DNA from: Spirochaetales bacterium
GTDB lineage: Bacteria; Spirochaetota; Spirochaetia; Treponematales; Treponemataceae
DNA: 64,000 nucleotides
Assembly (NCBI GenBank): GCA_029098225.1
Contig: JAQXNX010000011.1
Location: 124,001 to 188,000 of the forward strand
Reading direction: 5' to 3'
A program made the translations under genes and the position numbers. The stretch's first letter is position 1; every line of letters starts with the position of its first letter. Under the pieces are notes generated by a model. That model was not told the origin of the DNA, did not search any database, and was given only the letters and a program-made list of their open reading frames with translations. Below, piece by piece: positions 40,694-50,344 of this stretch.

Positions 40694-42490
40694 TTATAGA
40701 TAATCCAGAATAAAATTTAAACCAGTGTCGCCGTGAATCTTATATTTTTTATTAAAAGAATCAAGATCCTTATAAAATTCTTTTTCTGCCTTAATTGTAA
40801 GACAGCCTTGTTTAAATCCAAGATTCCTTTTAAATCTTGAAAGTCCATTATCATTTAAACTCATTCCACCATACAAAATTACAAAATCATTACTGTACAT
40901 TTTATGAAGCGCATCCTGTGCAAATGCAAAAAGATAATTCATTACTCCATAAGTCAGATAATCAGCATGACCTAATATTTTTACAGTATGAAAAATTCTG
41001 TCTCCATATAATTCATACATCATATAGGCTGCAAGCTTTCCTTCTTTTGTAAAACATCCGAAGGTATGAATAGTCTGTCCAACAGAAGTTACAAGTGATT
41101 GTCGGGGCTTTAATGCACTTACATAATCACCTGTCATTTTTACTCCCTGTCGGAATTCTTTAGAGGTATTGATTAAGTGGATTTCTTCAAGATAATCATC
41201 ATAATTTATTTCTTTACAGGTAAATTCATTTTTTAATGCTTTACGAATATTTTTTCTGATGTCTGATCTTATAACTTCATTAAAATAAGTATCATAATCA
41301 TATTCCAAAGGAAAGTAAGCCATATCAAGATCGTATAACATTTTCTGTTTACCGTGAGATTTTGGAATAGAAGCAACCGGAGTTTTAAAATATTGGAAAA
41401 ATTCCGCAAAAAAAGAAAGCTGATATAAATACTGTTTAGAAGAACGATCAGAAAGCGGAATAATAAAAACCGGTGTTTTGGTTTTTAATGCATTTCTTTT
41501 ATAATGAATTCTTTTTATTAAAGAAAAAGGAAATTTAATACATGACTTAATAAACTTTTTTATTTTTCTAAGACACTTTTTTATTAAAGGCTCTTTAATA
41601 ATTTTTGCTGCCTTTTTAATATAGTTTGTACCAAAAGCTTTAATAAGATTATTTTCATAAAGAGAAATAATTTTATTTTCACCTTCAGATTTAAGTTTTT
41701 CAAAAATGCTTAGATTTTCAGCAGCCAGAAGATTTTGAGCAATCATTTTTTTATATTTTTTGTTTCCATGAATACGAATAATTTCTTCTGCAAATTTATT
41801 GTATATGTTACAGCGGCCAATAAAATCCTTTTCAATGCTTTTAGAAATTGCATCCTCTGCACCAACTTCATAATCAAATAGAGCTTCATTTATATGAACA
41901 AACTTTCCGCCAGCCCCTGCAAGCCTTATAGAAGTATTCCATTCCTGATAGCTTGGAACCGATTCATCAAGTAGAGAGATTTTTTCAAGCAGAGCTTTTG
42001 AACATAAAAGACTTTGAAACATTGGCCCGGAAGTAACAAGAAGATCCCGGTAAGAATTGTCCTCTGAAATATCAGGCAAAGCCCAATACTTTTTATCATT
42101 TGTTCCGGCCTTTACAGTATTGCAGTCGCTGTAAATAACAAGATCAAAATCAAAATTATTTTTTTCAAGGATTTTTAGTTCTTTTTCAATTTTTTGATTT
42201 GCCCATAAGTCATCACTGTCGTTGAACATAATCCATTCAAATTTCGCAGCAAGAATACCGGCGTTACGTGCAGCCTGAGCACCATGTTTTTCATCAGTCT
42301 GCTTAATTACTCTGACTCGTTCATCTTTTGCAGCATATTCTTCACAAAGCTGCAAAGATGAATCTGTAGAATGATCATCAACAAGAATTAATTCAAAATC
42401 CTTGTATGACTGAGAAAGGATTGAATCAACACATTTAGAAAGTGTATGCGCGCGATTGTGAACCGGAATTATTATTGAAAAAGAAGTCAT
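40694..42490 (-). CDS. GT2 glycosyltransferase fused to FemX/GNAT-like domain
   Basis: A 598-residue two-domain protein. Residues about 1-230 are a GT2 enzyme (SFSIIIPVHNRAHTLSKCVD, VDDHSTDSSLQLCEEYA, NDSDDLW). A Lys-rich linker (about 300-345) follows. Residues about 360-598 resemble FemAB/acetyltransferase-6 type acyl or aminoacyl transferases (SDIRKNIRKALKN and LAAYMMYELYGDRIFHTV). The fusion suggests that a sugar is added and then N- or O-acylated by one polypeptide. The acyl donor is unknown. Confidence 0.75.
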   Translation of the reverse strand: MTSFSIIIPVHNRAHTLSKCVDSILSQSYKDFELILVDDHSTDSSLQLCEEYAAKDERVRVIKQTDEKHGAQAARNAGILAAKFEWIMFNDSDDLWANQKIEKELKILEKNNFDFDLVIYSDCNTVKAGTNDKKYWALPDISEDNSYRDLLVTSGPMFQSLLCSKALLEKISLLDESVPSYQEWNTSIRLAGAGGKFVHINEALFDYEVGAEDAISKSIEKDFIGRCNIYNKFAEEIIRIHGNKKYKKMIAQNLLAAENLSIFEKLKSEGENKIISLYENNLIKAFGTNYIKKAAKIIKEPLIKKCLRKIKKFIKSCIKFPFSLIKRIHYKRNALKTKTPVFIIPLSDRSSKQYLYQLSFFAEFFQYFKTPVASIPKSHGKQKMLYDLDMAYFPLEYDYDTYFNEVIRSDIRKNIRKALKNEFTCKEINYDDYLEEIHLINTSKEFRQGVKMTGDYVSALKPRQSLVTSVGQTIHTFGCFTKEGKLAAYMMYELYGDRIFHTVKILGHADYLTYGVMNYLFAFAQDALHKMYSNDFVILYGGMSLNDNGLSRFKRNLGFKQGCLTIKAEKEFYKDLDSFNKKYKIHGDTGLNFILDYL

Positions 42491-42542
42491 TTTTGAGTCC
42501 TTAATTGTTGTATTATTTTAATATAACACAAACAGGCAGATA

Positions 42543-43511
42543 TTACAATTTTGATAAAATCCTGTTGAGAAGGCTTTTTAATTTATTATTAAAACGAACA
42601 TTTAATTTACTTGATTTCTGTTCTTCCTGTTTTTTCAATTCATTGATTTTATTTACTTCAGATTCCGGCAGCTGTAAATTACTATTATGTTCAATGTTAT
42701 AAAAAACATGATTAATATAATCCAAATAAAATTGATAAACAAAACTGTTTCTTGAAACTTTCATGTTATTTATATAATCAGAAATTGCAGTAAGTACTTT
42801 TATCAAATCACATAATTTTTCTACAGTAAAGGAAGAAGTCATTGTGCTGCCGGATGCAATTCTCCTGTGATAAGCCGAATACTCTATATTACGCAGAGAC
42901 TCACATTCCGCTAATGCAATCAAAGAAAAATCGGTATCTTCGTACAAACAGTTTTCACGGAAAGAAAATTTAGAAATATAATCCCGTCTTGAAATATAAG
43001 AACATGGTGAAACAGTAAAATGTCCGTTCAACTTTTCAAAATCAATTTTCGGATTTAAATTTATATTCATCGGCCACTGGTAATAATATATATCTTCAAT
43101 ATATTTTCTTTCGTCAGGTAAAGAAGCATTGTCTGAATCTATAAAGCTTACAAGATTAAATGTTAGAATCTGAACATTATTTTTTTCTGCAGTATCATAA
43201 AGAAGCTGGCATGCTTCTTTATTTATAAAATCATCGCTGTCAATAAACCAGATATATTTACCGGAAGCTTCCTTAAGGCCACGGTTTCTGGCAGCCCCCT
43301 GCCTCATATTTTTTTCCTGACGGAATATTTTTATTCGTGAATCCGTTTTTTCATAGTCCTGAAGAATTTTCCATGAATCATCAGTCGAGCAATCATCTAT
43401 ACAAATAATTTCAATTTCTTTAAGAGTTTGATTAATAACGGAATCAAGACATTCAGGAAGATATTTAGAAGTATTATAAACAGGAATGATTATGGAAAGT
43501 TTAGGCAGCAT
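42543..43511 (-). CDS. GT2 family glycosyltransferase
   Basis: A 322-residue GT-A enzyme with KLSIIIPVYNTSKYLPECLD, ICIDDCSTDDSWKIL, AARNRGLKEASGKYIWFIDS and the DXD as DSDD. AAGGAGG precedes the ATG. The C-terminal third is Lys/Asn/Leu-rich and may bind membranes. Probably elongates the surface polysaccharide repeat; acceptor unknown. Confidence 0.9.
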   Translation of the reverse strand: MLPKLSIIIPVYNTSKYLPECLDSVINQTLKEIEIICIDDCSTDDSWKILQDYEKTDSRIKIFRQEKNMRQGAARNRGLKEASGKYIWFIDSDDFINKEACQLLYDTAEKNNVQILTFNLVSFIDSDNASLPDERKYIEDIYYYQWPMNINLNPKIDFEKLNGHFTVSPCSYISRRDYISKFSFRENCLYEDTDFSLIALAECESLRNIEYSAYHRRIASGSTMTSSFTVEKLCDLIKVLTAISDYINNMKVSRNSFVYQFYLDYINHVFYNIEHNSNLQLPESEVNKINELKKQEEQKSSKLNVRFNNKLKSLLNRILSKL

Positions 43512-43544
43512 TATGCAACCTCCTTAAAGGAAGCTGCAAATTGA

Positions 43545-44735
43545 CTATTGAATAGTCTGTACCCCCCCACTATACATAATTATAGTATTGTAAATCAGAA
43601 TTTCTTCTTTTACACAATTCTCCCATGTATATTTTTTTACACTATCTGCTATTTCTTTTGAATTATGTTCTGTATTTAGCCATTTAATTATTGAATCTGA
43701 AAAATCTTGAATAAAATTTTCACTTTCTGGAATACAAATTCCATTTTTACCAACGGCTTCGGCGATTCCTCCATTATCTGCTGCAACTACACCAACCCCA
43801 CATGATTGAGCTTCAATTGCAACACATCCAAAACCATCATTACGACTTGGAAATAAAAGAACATCAAATTTTTTCATATATTCACCAACTTCCTCTGGAG
43901 GAACAGCAGGAATAAAATCTACATAATTAGTTAAATTATATTTACAGGTTTGTGCTTTTAAATAAGGCAATAAATCTCCATCACCACAACCAACAATCAT
44001 AAGTTTTGCAGATGGAAGTTTTTTATGTAAAAGTTTTAAAACAAGAGGTAATATATCAGCTCGTTTAACAAAAGTTACATGCCCAACAAAACCAAGAATA
44101 ATATTATCGGAAGTTTTTTTAATATCTGATTCTGGATTATATTTGAAAATCATTTTATCAACTCCATTATAAATAACAGAGCAATTATTTTTTGAATATC
44201 CCAATGATCTTGCATAATTTAGCAAATATTTTGAAATAAAAATACAATGGTCTGCATTATTTAAAATATTCATTGCATTTTTAATAGCCATAGAATCATA
44301 CGATGTTATTTCATGTAAATCACTTCCATGTACAGTTATGACATATGGAATATTAAATAGTTTTTTAAATTCAGGAAGCCTCTCAGTAAACCATAAAAAA
44401 TGTCCATGAATCAAATCATATTTCTGCTTTTTATACCATTTATAAAATTGTTTATAATTAAAAAATCTGAGTTTATTGAAATAGCTGTATGAATATTTTT
44501 CAGTTGAATATGTAAGTAATTTATTTTTCGAAATTAAAAACTTAACTAAATTTTTTAATTTCCTTATAAAATTACCTTTCTGATTTTCTTTATAAAATTC
44601 TACAAATCCGCCCTGAACTAAATTTACTTCATAACCTTGTTTTTGTAATTCAATAATTCTTTGTAAAACAAAAGGACATAAAGAAGGATGTTCATAAGTT
44701 GGAGCTGCTGAAAATATAAGAATTTTTTTATTCAT
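43545..44735 (-). CDS. GT4 family glycosyltransferase
   Basis: A 396-residue GT-B enzyme. The acceptor half has VITVHGSDLHEITSYD; the donor half has LGFVGHVTFVKRADILP, LMIVGCGDGDLLPYL and LLFPSRNDGFGCVAIEAQSC (E-x7-E type). Just before the stop, the coding strand carries a run of seven G (43562-43568 on the plus strand as C), so slippage would change only the last few residues. Base composition is visibly more AT-rich than in the gmd/fcl region. Confidence 0.92.
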   Translation of the reverse strand: MNKKILIFSAAPTYEHPSLCPFVLQRIIELQKQGYEVNLVQGGFVEFYKENQKGNFIRKLKNLVKFLISKNKLLTYSTEKYSYSYFNKLRFFNYKQFYKWYKKQKYDLIHGHFLWFTERLPEFKKLFNIPYVITVHGSDLHEITSYDSMAIKNAMNILNNADHCIFISKYLLNYARSLGYSKNNCSVIYNGVDKMIFKYNPESDIKKTSDNIILGFVGHVTFVKRADILPLVLKLLHKKLPSAKLMIVGCGDGDLLPYLKAQTCKYNLTNYVDFIPAVPPEEVGEYMKKFDVLLFPSRNDGFGCVAIEAQSCGVGVVAADNGGIAEAVGKNGICIPESENFIQDFSDSIIKWLNTEHNSKEIADSVKKYTWENCVKEEILIYNTIIMYSGGVQTIQ

Positions 44736-44741
44736 AATTCC

Positions 44742-45830
44742 TCAACGATAATGAAGTTTTTTGATAATTCTTTTTAGCAGAAATCTTATACACATTTTTA
44801 CTTGATTAAAAAAAGGTGCATATATAAATTTTTCATATGCAGAAAGCTTATCGTTAATACTAGTTAAATCATAATAATTGTTTTTAGAAATTTCCAACAA
44901 ATCCTTAAATTGAAAATTATTATATTCATGAAGTTTGCTTAAATTTTCAGGATCATCAAAAAAGTTTATTAATGTTTTATACCCCCATTGTCTTTTTTCC
45001 AGATTATCTGATTTTAATATTTCCGTTGCTAAAAAGTATGGAATTAAATTTTTATCTTTAATCTGATTTTCCTGTAATCCCAGTATCAGTTCTGCTAATC
45101 TTGCATCGTTTATTTGCAGGAATGTATTCATTAAATATTCTTCTTCAAGACGATAACGGTTTTCGCCGCCAATGTTCATTCCGGAAAGACTGACAGATTC
45201 TTCATTTTGGAATCGGTAATAAACATAATAGTCTTTTAATAATTCGCAGTCTGTATTTAACAAAAGTTTTATATGCCACTGATAATCCTGATGCTGAATA
45301 ATTGCAAAATTAAATGGGAGAAGCAGTTTGTAAAAATTTCTTCTAATTGCAAAACCTGGAGAAAACAAACAGTTACCTTTGTAGAACATATGGTTAAGTA
45401 AACCGATTCTGTCTAAATCAGGCAAATCCCAGTTTCCGTTTGGATTGTTTTCATAATCAATTATTTGAAGTGAAGAATATATAACACCGACATTTTCTTT
45501 TTGAGAAAAAACTTCTACAATTCTTGCAAAATAATCTTCACGAATTGCATCATCAGAAGCAAGGTCAACAATGATTTCTCCTTTAGAAAGAGAAAAAGCA
45601 CGAGGTGTTACTACCCCCTGCCCTCCGTTAAATTCCTGCTCATAAAAATGAATTCTTTCATCAGTGAACTTTTTAATTTCTCTAACATTTCCATCTGTTG
45701 AACAGTCATCAATTATAATAAGTTCCCAGTTTGTATATGTCTGTTTCAAAAGGCTGTTAATAAAATATCCGACATATTTTTCGTGATTAAATGAGGAACA
45801 TAAAACTGAAATAAGAGGATTCTTTATCAT
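44742..45830 (-). CDS. GT2 family glycosyltransferase
   Basis: A 362-residue enzyme. It has PLISVLCSSFNHEKYVGYFI, IIIDDCSTDGNVREIKKF, and a variant acidic motif DLASDDAIREDYF where GT2 proteins usually show DxDD. A QHQDYQWHIKLLL acceptor-side motif follows. The basic C-terminal tail (MCIRFLLKRIIKKLHYR) probably anchors it. It is tightly spaced between the GT10 and GT4 genes. Confidence 0.9.
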   Translation of the reverse strand: MIKNPLISVLCSSFNHEKYVGYFINSLLKQTYTNWELIIIDDCSTDGNVREIKKFTDERIHFYEQEFNGGQGVVTPRAFSLSKGEIIVDLASDDAIREDYFARIVEVFSQKENVGVIYSSLQIIDYENNPNGNWDLPDLDRIGLLNHMFYKGNCLFSPGFAIRRNFYKLLLPFNFAIIQHQDYQWHIKLLLNTDCELLKDYYVYYRFQNEESVSLSGMNIGGENRYRLEEEYLMNTFLQINDARLAELILGLQENQIKDKNLIPYFLATEILKSDNLEKRQWGYKTLINFFDDPENLSKLHEYNNFQFKDLLEISKNNYYDLTSINDKLSAYEKFIYAPFFNQVKMCIRFLLKRIIKKLHYR

Positions 45831-45832
45831 TT

Positions 45833-46861
45833 TTAATCTTTTATATACTTATCATAAATAAAATTATCAAAAACATTCAGATGTTTCAACACTCTGTTAT
45901 AATTGTCTTTAACAGCATCCAGACGCGAAAGATAATTTTCTTCTGTACATTGCTTTAAAACATCTTCCAGACGGTCAAAATCAGATGGTGATATTTTAAT
46001 AATTCCATCTTCGTTAAAGAACTTACCTATTTTTTCGGCACCAAGATAAATTGGAATTGTCATTGCGGCAAAGCAGCTTGTAATTTTTTCTGTAAAATAA
46101 TATGCCTTAACGTCGTTTTCAATAATGATTGAATAACGATATGGAGCAAAGACATGATCGATTTTATCAAGAAAAGGACCTCCATCAAAAGTTCCATATG
46201 TATCTGCAAGATTCTGTTCTTTACATTTTTTTGCTATTGCAATTCTAAGCTTATGATATTCAGAAATATTCTGACGCGATGCCATTATAGAAATATTTTT
46301 TGTTTTATATTTATAGGCATCAGTAGTCATCGTTCCGCCATATTTTTCAGAACCGAACCATGGACCTGTACAGAATGGAACAAAACGTGCTTTTTCAATT
46401 TTATCTAATATTTTTTCTGAAAAAGTAAAAATATAATCAAAGTCTTTTTCAAGACCTTTATTTTTATCAAAAATATCATATGTTTCAGGAAGAACAGTTT
46501 CGCTTTCAGGAAAATATGCATATTTTTTATCCGGTTTGCCACATTGTTCAAACAAGTTTACCTGAGAATAAAAATGTTTTTTCAATCCAAAATTGTATCT
46601 ATCAAAGAAAACTCTATCTGATTTTAAATATGGAGAATGAGCACTTAAATCATCACGTAAATAAATACATTCTAATCTTTCCCCTTTTTTATTAAATATA
46701 TCTGCAGGAGTTTGATCAAAAGGTGCTGAAAGATTATATTTTGGAACATAAAACTTTCCATATATTTCATGATACAAAGCTCCGCCGTTTTCCATTGGAG
46801 GCTCCGGATGCAAAAGACGCTGCTTTGTAATTCTTAAAATTTTTATAGGATTTTTTGTCAT
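45833..46861 (-). CDS. GT10 family fucosyltransferase
   Basis: A 342-residue alpha-1,3/1,4-fucosyltransferase-like enzyme using GDP-L-fucose. The GT10 signature FAPYRYSIIIEN is followed by YYFTEKITSCFAAMTIPIYL (about 240-275 in this numbering), containing the donor-binding EN and the Tyr-Phe-Thr-Glu-Lys block. The start at 46861 has GGAG five bases upstream; the frame continues to 46900 but that would overlap the upstream gene. It matches the gmd-fcl pair at 18.4-20.4 kb, which makes the donor. Confidence 0.93.
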   Translation of the reverse strand: MTKNPIKILRITKQRLLHPEPPMENGGALYHEIYGKFYVPKYNLSAPFDQTPADIFNKKGERLECIYLRDDLSAHSPYLKSDRVFFDRYNFGLKKHFYSQVNLFEQCGKPDKKYAYFPESETVLPETYDIFDKNKGLEKDFDYIFTFSEKILDKIEKARFVPFCTGPWFGSEKYGGTMTTDAYKYKTKNISIMASRQNISEYHKLRIAIAKKCKEQNLADTYGTFDGGPFLDKIDHVFAPYRYSIIIENDVKAYYFTEKITSCFAAMTIPIYLGAEKIGKFFNEDGIIKISPSDFDRLEDVLKQCTEENYLSRLDAVKDNYNRVLKHLNVFDNFIYDKYIKD

Positions 46862-46890
46862 AAGAACTCCATAAGTATAAGAGAGCAAGC

Positions 46891-47994
46891 TTATCTCCAT
46901 TCATTAATTGTTTTAATCACATACTCAACCTGCTCGTCTGTAAGACATGGACTCATAGGAAGACTGAGTTCTTCGCGGTGAATGCGTTCTGTAACCGGCA
47001 GGATAAGATTATTCCATTCTTTATAACATTCCTGTTTATGAGGTGGAATCGGATAATGAATATTTGTGCCGATTTCTTTAGACTCAAGATATTTCTGAAG
47101 TTCATCACGGTTTTTGCAGAGAACAGGGAAAATATGAAATACATGAGAATTCCAGTCTTTAATCTGCGGTAAAATGATTTCAGGATTTTTTATTCCTTCA
47201 ATATATCGTCGGGCAACAGATTTTCTAAGCTCTACATCTTCATCAAGATGCTTAAGCTTTACATCAAGAATGGCAGCCTGAATCTCGTCTATGCGGCTGT
47301 TACGACCAGTATACTGGAATACGTATTTTTTTGAACTTCCGTAATTCGCAAGGCTTCTGATTGCCTTTGCAAGCTGTTCATCGTTTGTTGTAACTCCACC
47401 AGCATCACCAAGAGCTCCAAGATTTTTTCCGGGATAAAAGCTGTGACCGGCTGCATCTCCAAGGCTTCCTGTTTTTTTCCCTTTATACATACAGCCATGG
47501 GCCTGAGCATTATCTTCAATCAGTTTGATATTATATTTTTTGCAAAGCTGCCCTATTTTTTCTGTATATGCACATTGACCATAAAGATGAACAATAGTAA
47601 TTGCCCTTGTTCGTTCAGTGATTCTTTCTTCAATCAAACTGTCATCAATCTGAAGTGTATTAATATCCGGCTCTACAAGGACAGGAACAAGTCCATTTTC
47701 AGTAATGGCAAGAATTGTTGCAATAAAAGTATTTGCAGGAACAATAACCTCATCACCAGGCTGCATGACGCCAAGCTCAATATAAGCACGGAAAATCCAT
47801 ACAAGGGCATCAAGACCGTTTGCACAGCCTATGCAATATTTTGTACCTACATAATTTGCATAATTTTTTTCAAACCTTTCAGTTTCTTCTCCCTGTAGAT
47901 ACCAACCGCTGTCAATAACACGCAGAGCTGCTTCGTGGATTTCAGATTTGTATTTATTTGTTACATCTTTTAAACTTAGAAATGGTACTTGCAT
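46891..47994 (-). CDS. DegT-family sugar 3-aminotransferase (FdtB/QdtB-like)
   Basis: A 367-residue PLP enzyme. It has [56 protein letters not shown] and the PLP lysine in [16 protein letters not shown]. These are typical of dTDP-3-amino-3,6-dideoxyhexose transaminases. The start is fixed at 47994 by AGGA six bases upstream; the open frame to 48057 overlaps the protease gene. No matching ketoisomerase is adjacent, unless the cupin at 36804 acts as one. Confidence 0.9.
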   Translation of the reverse strand: MQVPFLSLKDVTNKYKSEIHEAALRVIDSGWYLQGEETERFEKNYANYVGTKYCIGCANGLDALVWIFRAYIELGVMQPGDEVIVPANTFIATILAITENGLVPVLVEPDINTLQIDDSLIEERITERTRAITIVHLYGQCAYTEKIGQLCKKYNIKLIEDNAQAHGCMYKGKKTGSLGDAAGHSFYPGKNLGALGDAGGVTTNDEQLAKAIRSLANYGSSKKYVFQYTGRNSRIDEIQAAILDVKLKHLDEDVELRKSVARRYIEGIKNPEIILPQIKDWNSHVFHIFPVLCKNRDELQKYLESKEIGTNIHYPIPPHKQECYKEWNNLILPVTERIHREELSLPMSPCLTDEQVEYVIKTINEWR

Positions 47995-48014
47995 GATTAT
48001 TCCTTTATGTGTAT

Positions 48015-48887
48015 TTAATATTCTGTAGTCATTGCTATAGGAGCATTCAAAATCCATGCTTCTTGTACAGCATTCATTATAGATAATTTATTATCTATAG
48101 TTTCAATCTCTATTTCTGTTGATAACGTAGATTCTTGATTTCTAATTTTTAACAAAAGTTGCTCAATACCAATTATAGAATCTAATGTATTTTCTTTCTT
48201 CATTTCAAGAATTGCTTCATTAGTTTTTACACTTGCATATTTAAAACTATCCATTACGGAATATTTATTATCGCCATCTATATCATCATTATGTAATATC
48301 CAATTAAAAACATTAATCAAAAATAAATTACCAGTCCAAGAAACAGATTCTGAAAGTTGTGTTAAATGACTATAACTTGGAAATAAACCTGTTGCTCCAA
48401 TAGCAACCATGTTATTCATATGTTTCTCATGATGATTTAAATGGCTTGATAAAGGCATATAATTAAAAATTCCAGCATAACATTGACCAAAATAAAAAAT
48501 TGTTCGTTTTAGATTAGGTGCTGTTTGAAACATATCGTAAAAAGAATATGGTTTAATCGGAATATCATTAAACATTCCCTGCGGTGAGCCATGTCCTGTA
48601 ATAAATACTACTGCATTATGTTTTTTATTTTTTTTTAATACAACTTCTAATTGTGATGTTTCAAAAATTTCTTTTGGCATCGGAACAGAAAAAGTACTGA
48701 AACAATATTCTGTAACGGCAGGAATATTATTATCAATAAATATATCAATATTAGAAGGATCTATTCCCTTTTTTAAAAGACATTTTACTCCAAACGCAAT
48801 ATCTTGAATATGACGTTCTTCTGTCTTAACAGATTTTGCAGAAGGTAAAATAAATATCCATCGAGTTCTATTACTTATAAGGCCCAT
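48015..48887 (-). CDS. Clan-CD (caspase/legumain-like) cysteine protease
   Basis: A 290-residue cytoplasmic protein without signal peptide or membrane helix. The catalytic pair is visible: His99 in VVFITGHGS and Cys136 in FYFGQCYAG, each after a hydrophobic strand as in C13/C14/CHAT proteases. The remaining C-terminal half is helical and not recognised. The start lies 13 bases inside the upstream 95-residue gene, indicating translational coupling. The genes on both sides make surface sugars. The role is unknown; a self/non-self or conflict module, or processing of a surface protein, are both possible. The family call rests on the two motifs. Confidence 0.78.
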   Translation of the reverse strand: MGLISNRTRWIFILPSAKSVKTEERHIQDIAFGVKCLLKKGIDPSNIDIFIDNNIPAVTEYCFSTFSVPMPKEIFETSQLEVVLKKNKKHNAVVFITGHGSPQGMFNDIPIKPYSFYDMFQTAPNLKRTIFYFGQCYAGIFNYMPLSSHLNHHEKHMNNMVAIGATGLFPSYSHLTQLSESVSWTGNLFLINVFNWILHNDDIDGDNKYSVMDSFKYASVKTNEAILEMKKENTLDSIIGIEQLLLKIRNQESTLSTEIEIETIDNKLSIMNAVQEAWILNAPIAMTTEY

Positions 48888-49162
48888 GATACTTTAAAAT
48901 TATTACTCTCTACAGATCTCTTTATATCTGAAAAAAGAATCCTAGCTGTAGTCTTAATCTCATTAATATTATCAATTTTTTCAATCGGACTACCATTATC
49001 AGAAATTAAAAAATAAGATTTATCGGTTGATAATAAATAATGGATTTCAGGCTTTTCAGCTATATCAACGGCATAAAGAAAGAATACTCCATTATTAATC
49101 AAATCCTTTGTCATTGCATTTAATGCGGAAAACTGTGTTGATTGCAATTCTTTAGTTTCCAT
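48875..49162 (-). CDS. Small partner of the clan-CD protease
   Basis: A 95-residue protein not recognised by family. It looks like a compact alpha/beta domain: a helix at the start (LQSTQFSALNAMTKDLINNG), then strands (VFFLYAVDIA, KSYFLISDNG) and a C-terminal helix. It overlaps the protease start by 13 bases. It may be an inhibitor, adaptor or sensor for the protease. An inverted repeat of 9-bp arms (49194-49213) sits upstream of its start in an AT-rich leader without a Shine-Dalgarno. Confidence 0.6.
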   Translation of the reverse strand: METKELQSTQFSALNAMTKDLINNGVFFLYAVDIAEKPEIHYLLSTDKSYFLISDNGSPIEKIDNINEIKTTARILFSDIKRSVESNNFKVSWAL

Positions 49163-49223
49163 ATTTTTATTATCGCTTATTTTTTGTTGTTTGTAAATAT
49201 AATGTTATATTTAATCTATGAAC

Positions 49224-50330
49224 TTATACATAACGTTTATGATTTTCTATATCATAACAGAATTCTTTTAGATTATCAAAAATATATTCTATTGGTTTCT
49301 GATTTTCAAGCTTACGCCACACGCCTGTATTATTAATTGAAACATTAGGATTAAAATATTTGAATTTATCAACATGATCTTTTTCTTCAAGTCCAAGAAA
49401 ATCCATAATCTTTTTTGCCTGGGTTTCATAATCATTACAAAAATCGTCAAAGTTTGTAATTAAAGTATTTGGATCTGATTCATTTAAACATGGTATTGTA
49501 TTCTGCTCCCAGTTTTTTACAAAAATTTCAGGATCTACAGGAACCCAATCATTTCCGGGAATAAGTCTAGCCCGTGCGTATACATCACGTGGATCAGAAA
49601 AATTATATATTACTTTGCAATCTCCTAAATAATCATTAATTATTCCCTGATCTGGCCGGCCTATAGAGGTTAAGTTATCACAAACAAGATATTTGTTCGA
49701 TGGAATATTTTTTAATATATCTATCAAGTATTGCTTTGAAATATTTCTATATTCTTTTAATGAAATCTTTTTGGGAAAATATTCCACAGAAGATTCTGAA
49801 CTATAAAAAGAGGTATTCATTATTTCTTTTACATATTTTTTTGATCTTTCAAGAAAATAATCATCAAAATATGGAATTGAATTTTTATAATATTCATAAC
49901 AAACAGAAATAAATTGTTTAATAGCCGTATTTCTTAATCTTGTACAATTGTTATAACAAATTCGTTCTAAATCTAAAATTCCACCAGGCTCCCTAAGAAA
50001 ATCGAATTCGTAAGAATTTTCAATTCCTCTGTCAGGATTTTCTAAAGGTGCTACTCCTCCAATAGATGTACAATTACAGAATTCACCTAAAAAATCACCG
50101 ACAGCAGACGAACCTGAAAAACAAACTCCATCAATGCCTACTAATTTTTCATATTGATTTGCATTCGATGAAGTCAATTTATTTATATCTAAATCTTCAA
50201 AAAAAATTTTTTCTTTTTCAATTAATTTTTTGTCTTCAAAATTATATTCAGAAGAATTCCTTACAAATTCAATTCTTTCACGTTTCAGAAAAACTTTTAC
50301 TAAATGCTTAGCTAATGTAATTATACTCAT
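49224..50330 (-). CDS. Sulfotransferase-like P-loop protein
   Basis: A 368-residue protein resembling PAPS-dependent sulfotransferases. The 5'-phosphosulfate-type loop is GVCFSGSSAVGDFLGEF (about 70-86). The 3'-phosphate-type motif is VIYNFSDPRDVYARARL. The C-terminal TNFDDFCNDYETQAKKIMDF is followed by LGL, as in many family members. The loop lacks the usual Lys/Arg-Thr-Gly, so activity is uncertain. It would sulfate a sugar in this locus. It lies 15 bases after the GT2/ATP-grasp gene. Confidence 0.7.
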   Translation of the reverse strand: MSIITLAKHLVKVFLKRERIEFVRNSSEYNFEDKKLIEKEKIFFEDLDINKLTSSNANQYEKLVGIDGVCFSGSSAVGDFLGEFCNCTSIGGVAPLENPDRGIENSYEFDFLREPGGILDLERICYNNCTRLRNTAIKQFISVCYEYYKNSIPYFDDYFLERSKKYVKEIMNTSFYSSESSVEYFPKKISLKEYRNISKQYLIDILKNIPSNKYLVCDNLTSIGRPDQGIINDYLGDCKVIYNFSDPRDVYARARLIPGNDWVPVDPEIFVKNWEQNTIPCLNESDPNTLITNFDDFCNDYETQAKKIMDFLGLEEKDHVDKFKYFNPNVSINNTGVWRKLENQKPIEYIFDNLKEFCYDIENHKRYV

Positions 50331-50344
50331 CTTACCTCTTTAAT

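Noticed and set aside
49142..49336. 64-codon plus-strand frame between the small partner gene and the sulfotransferase
   Set aside because: It is AT-rich, hydrophobic by chance and overlaps the sulfotransferase C-terminus; no ribosome site.
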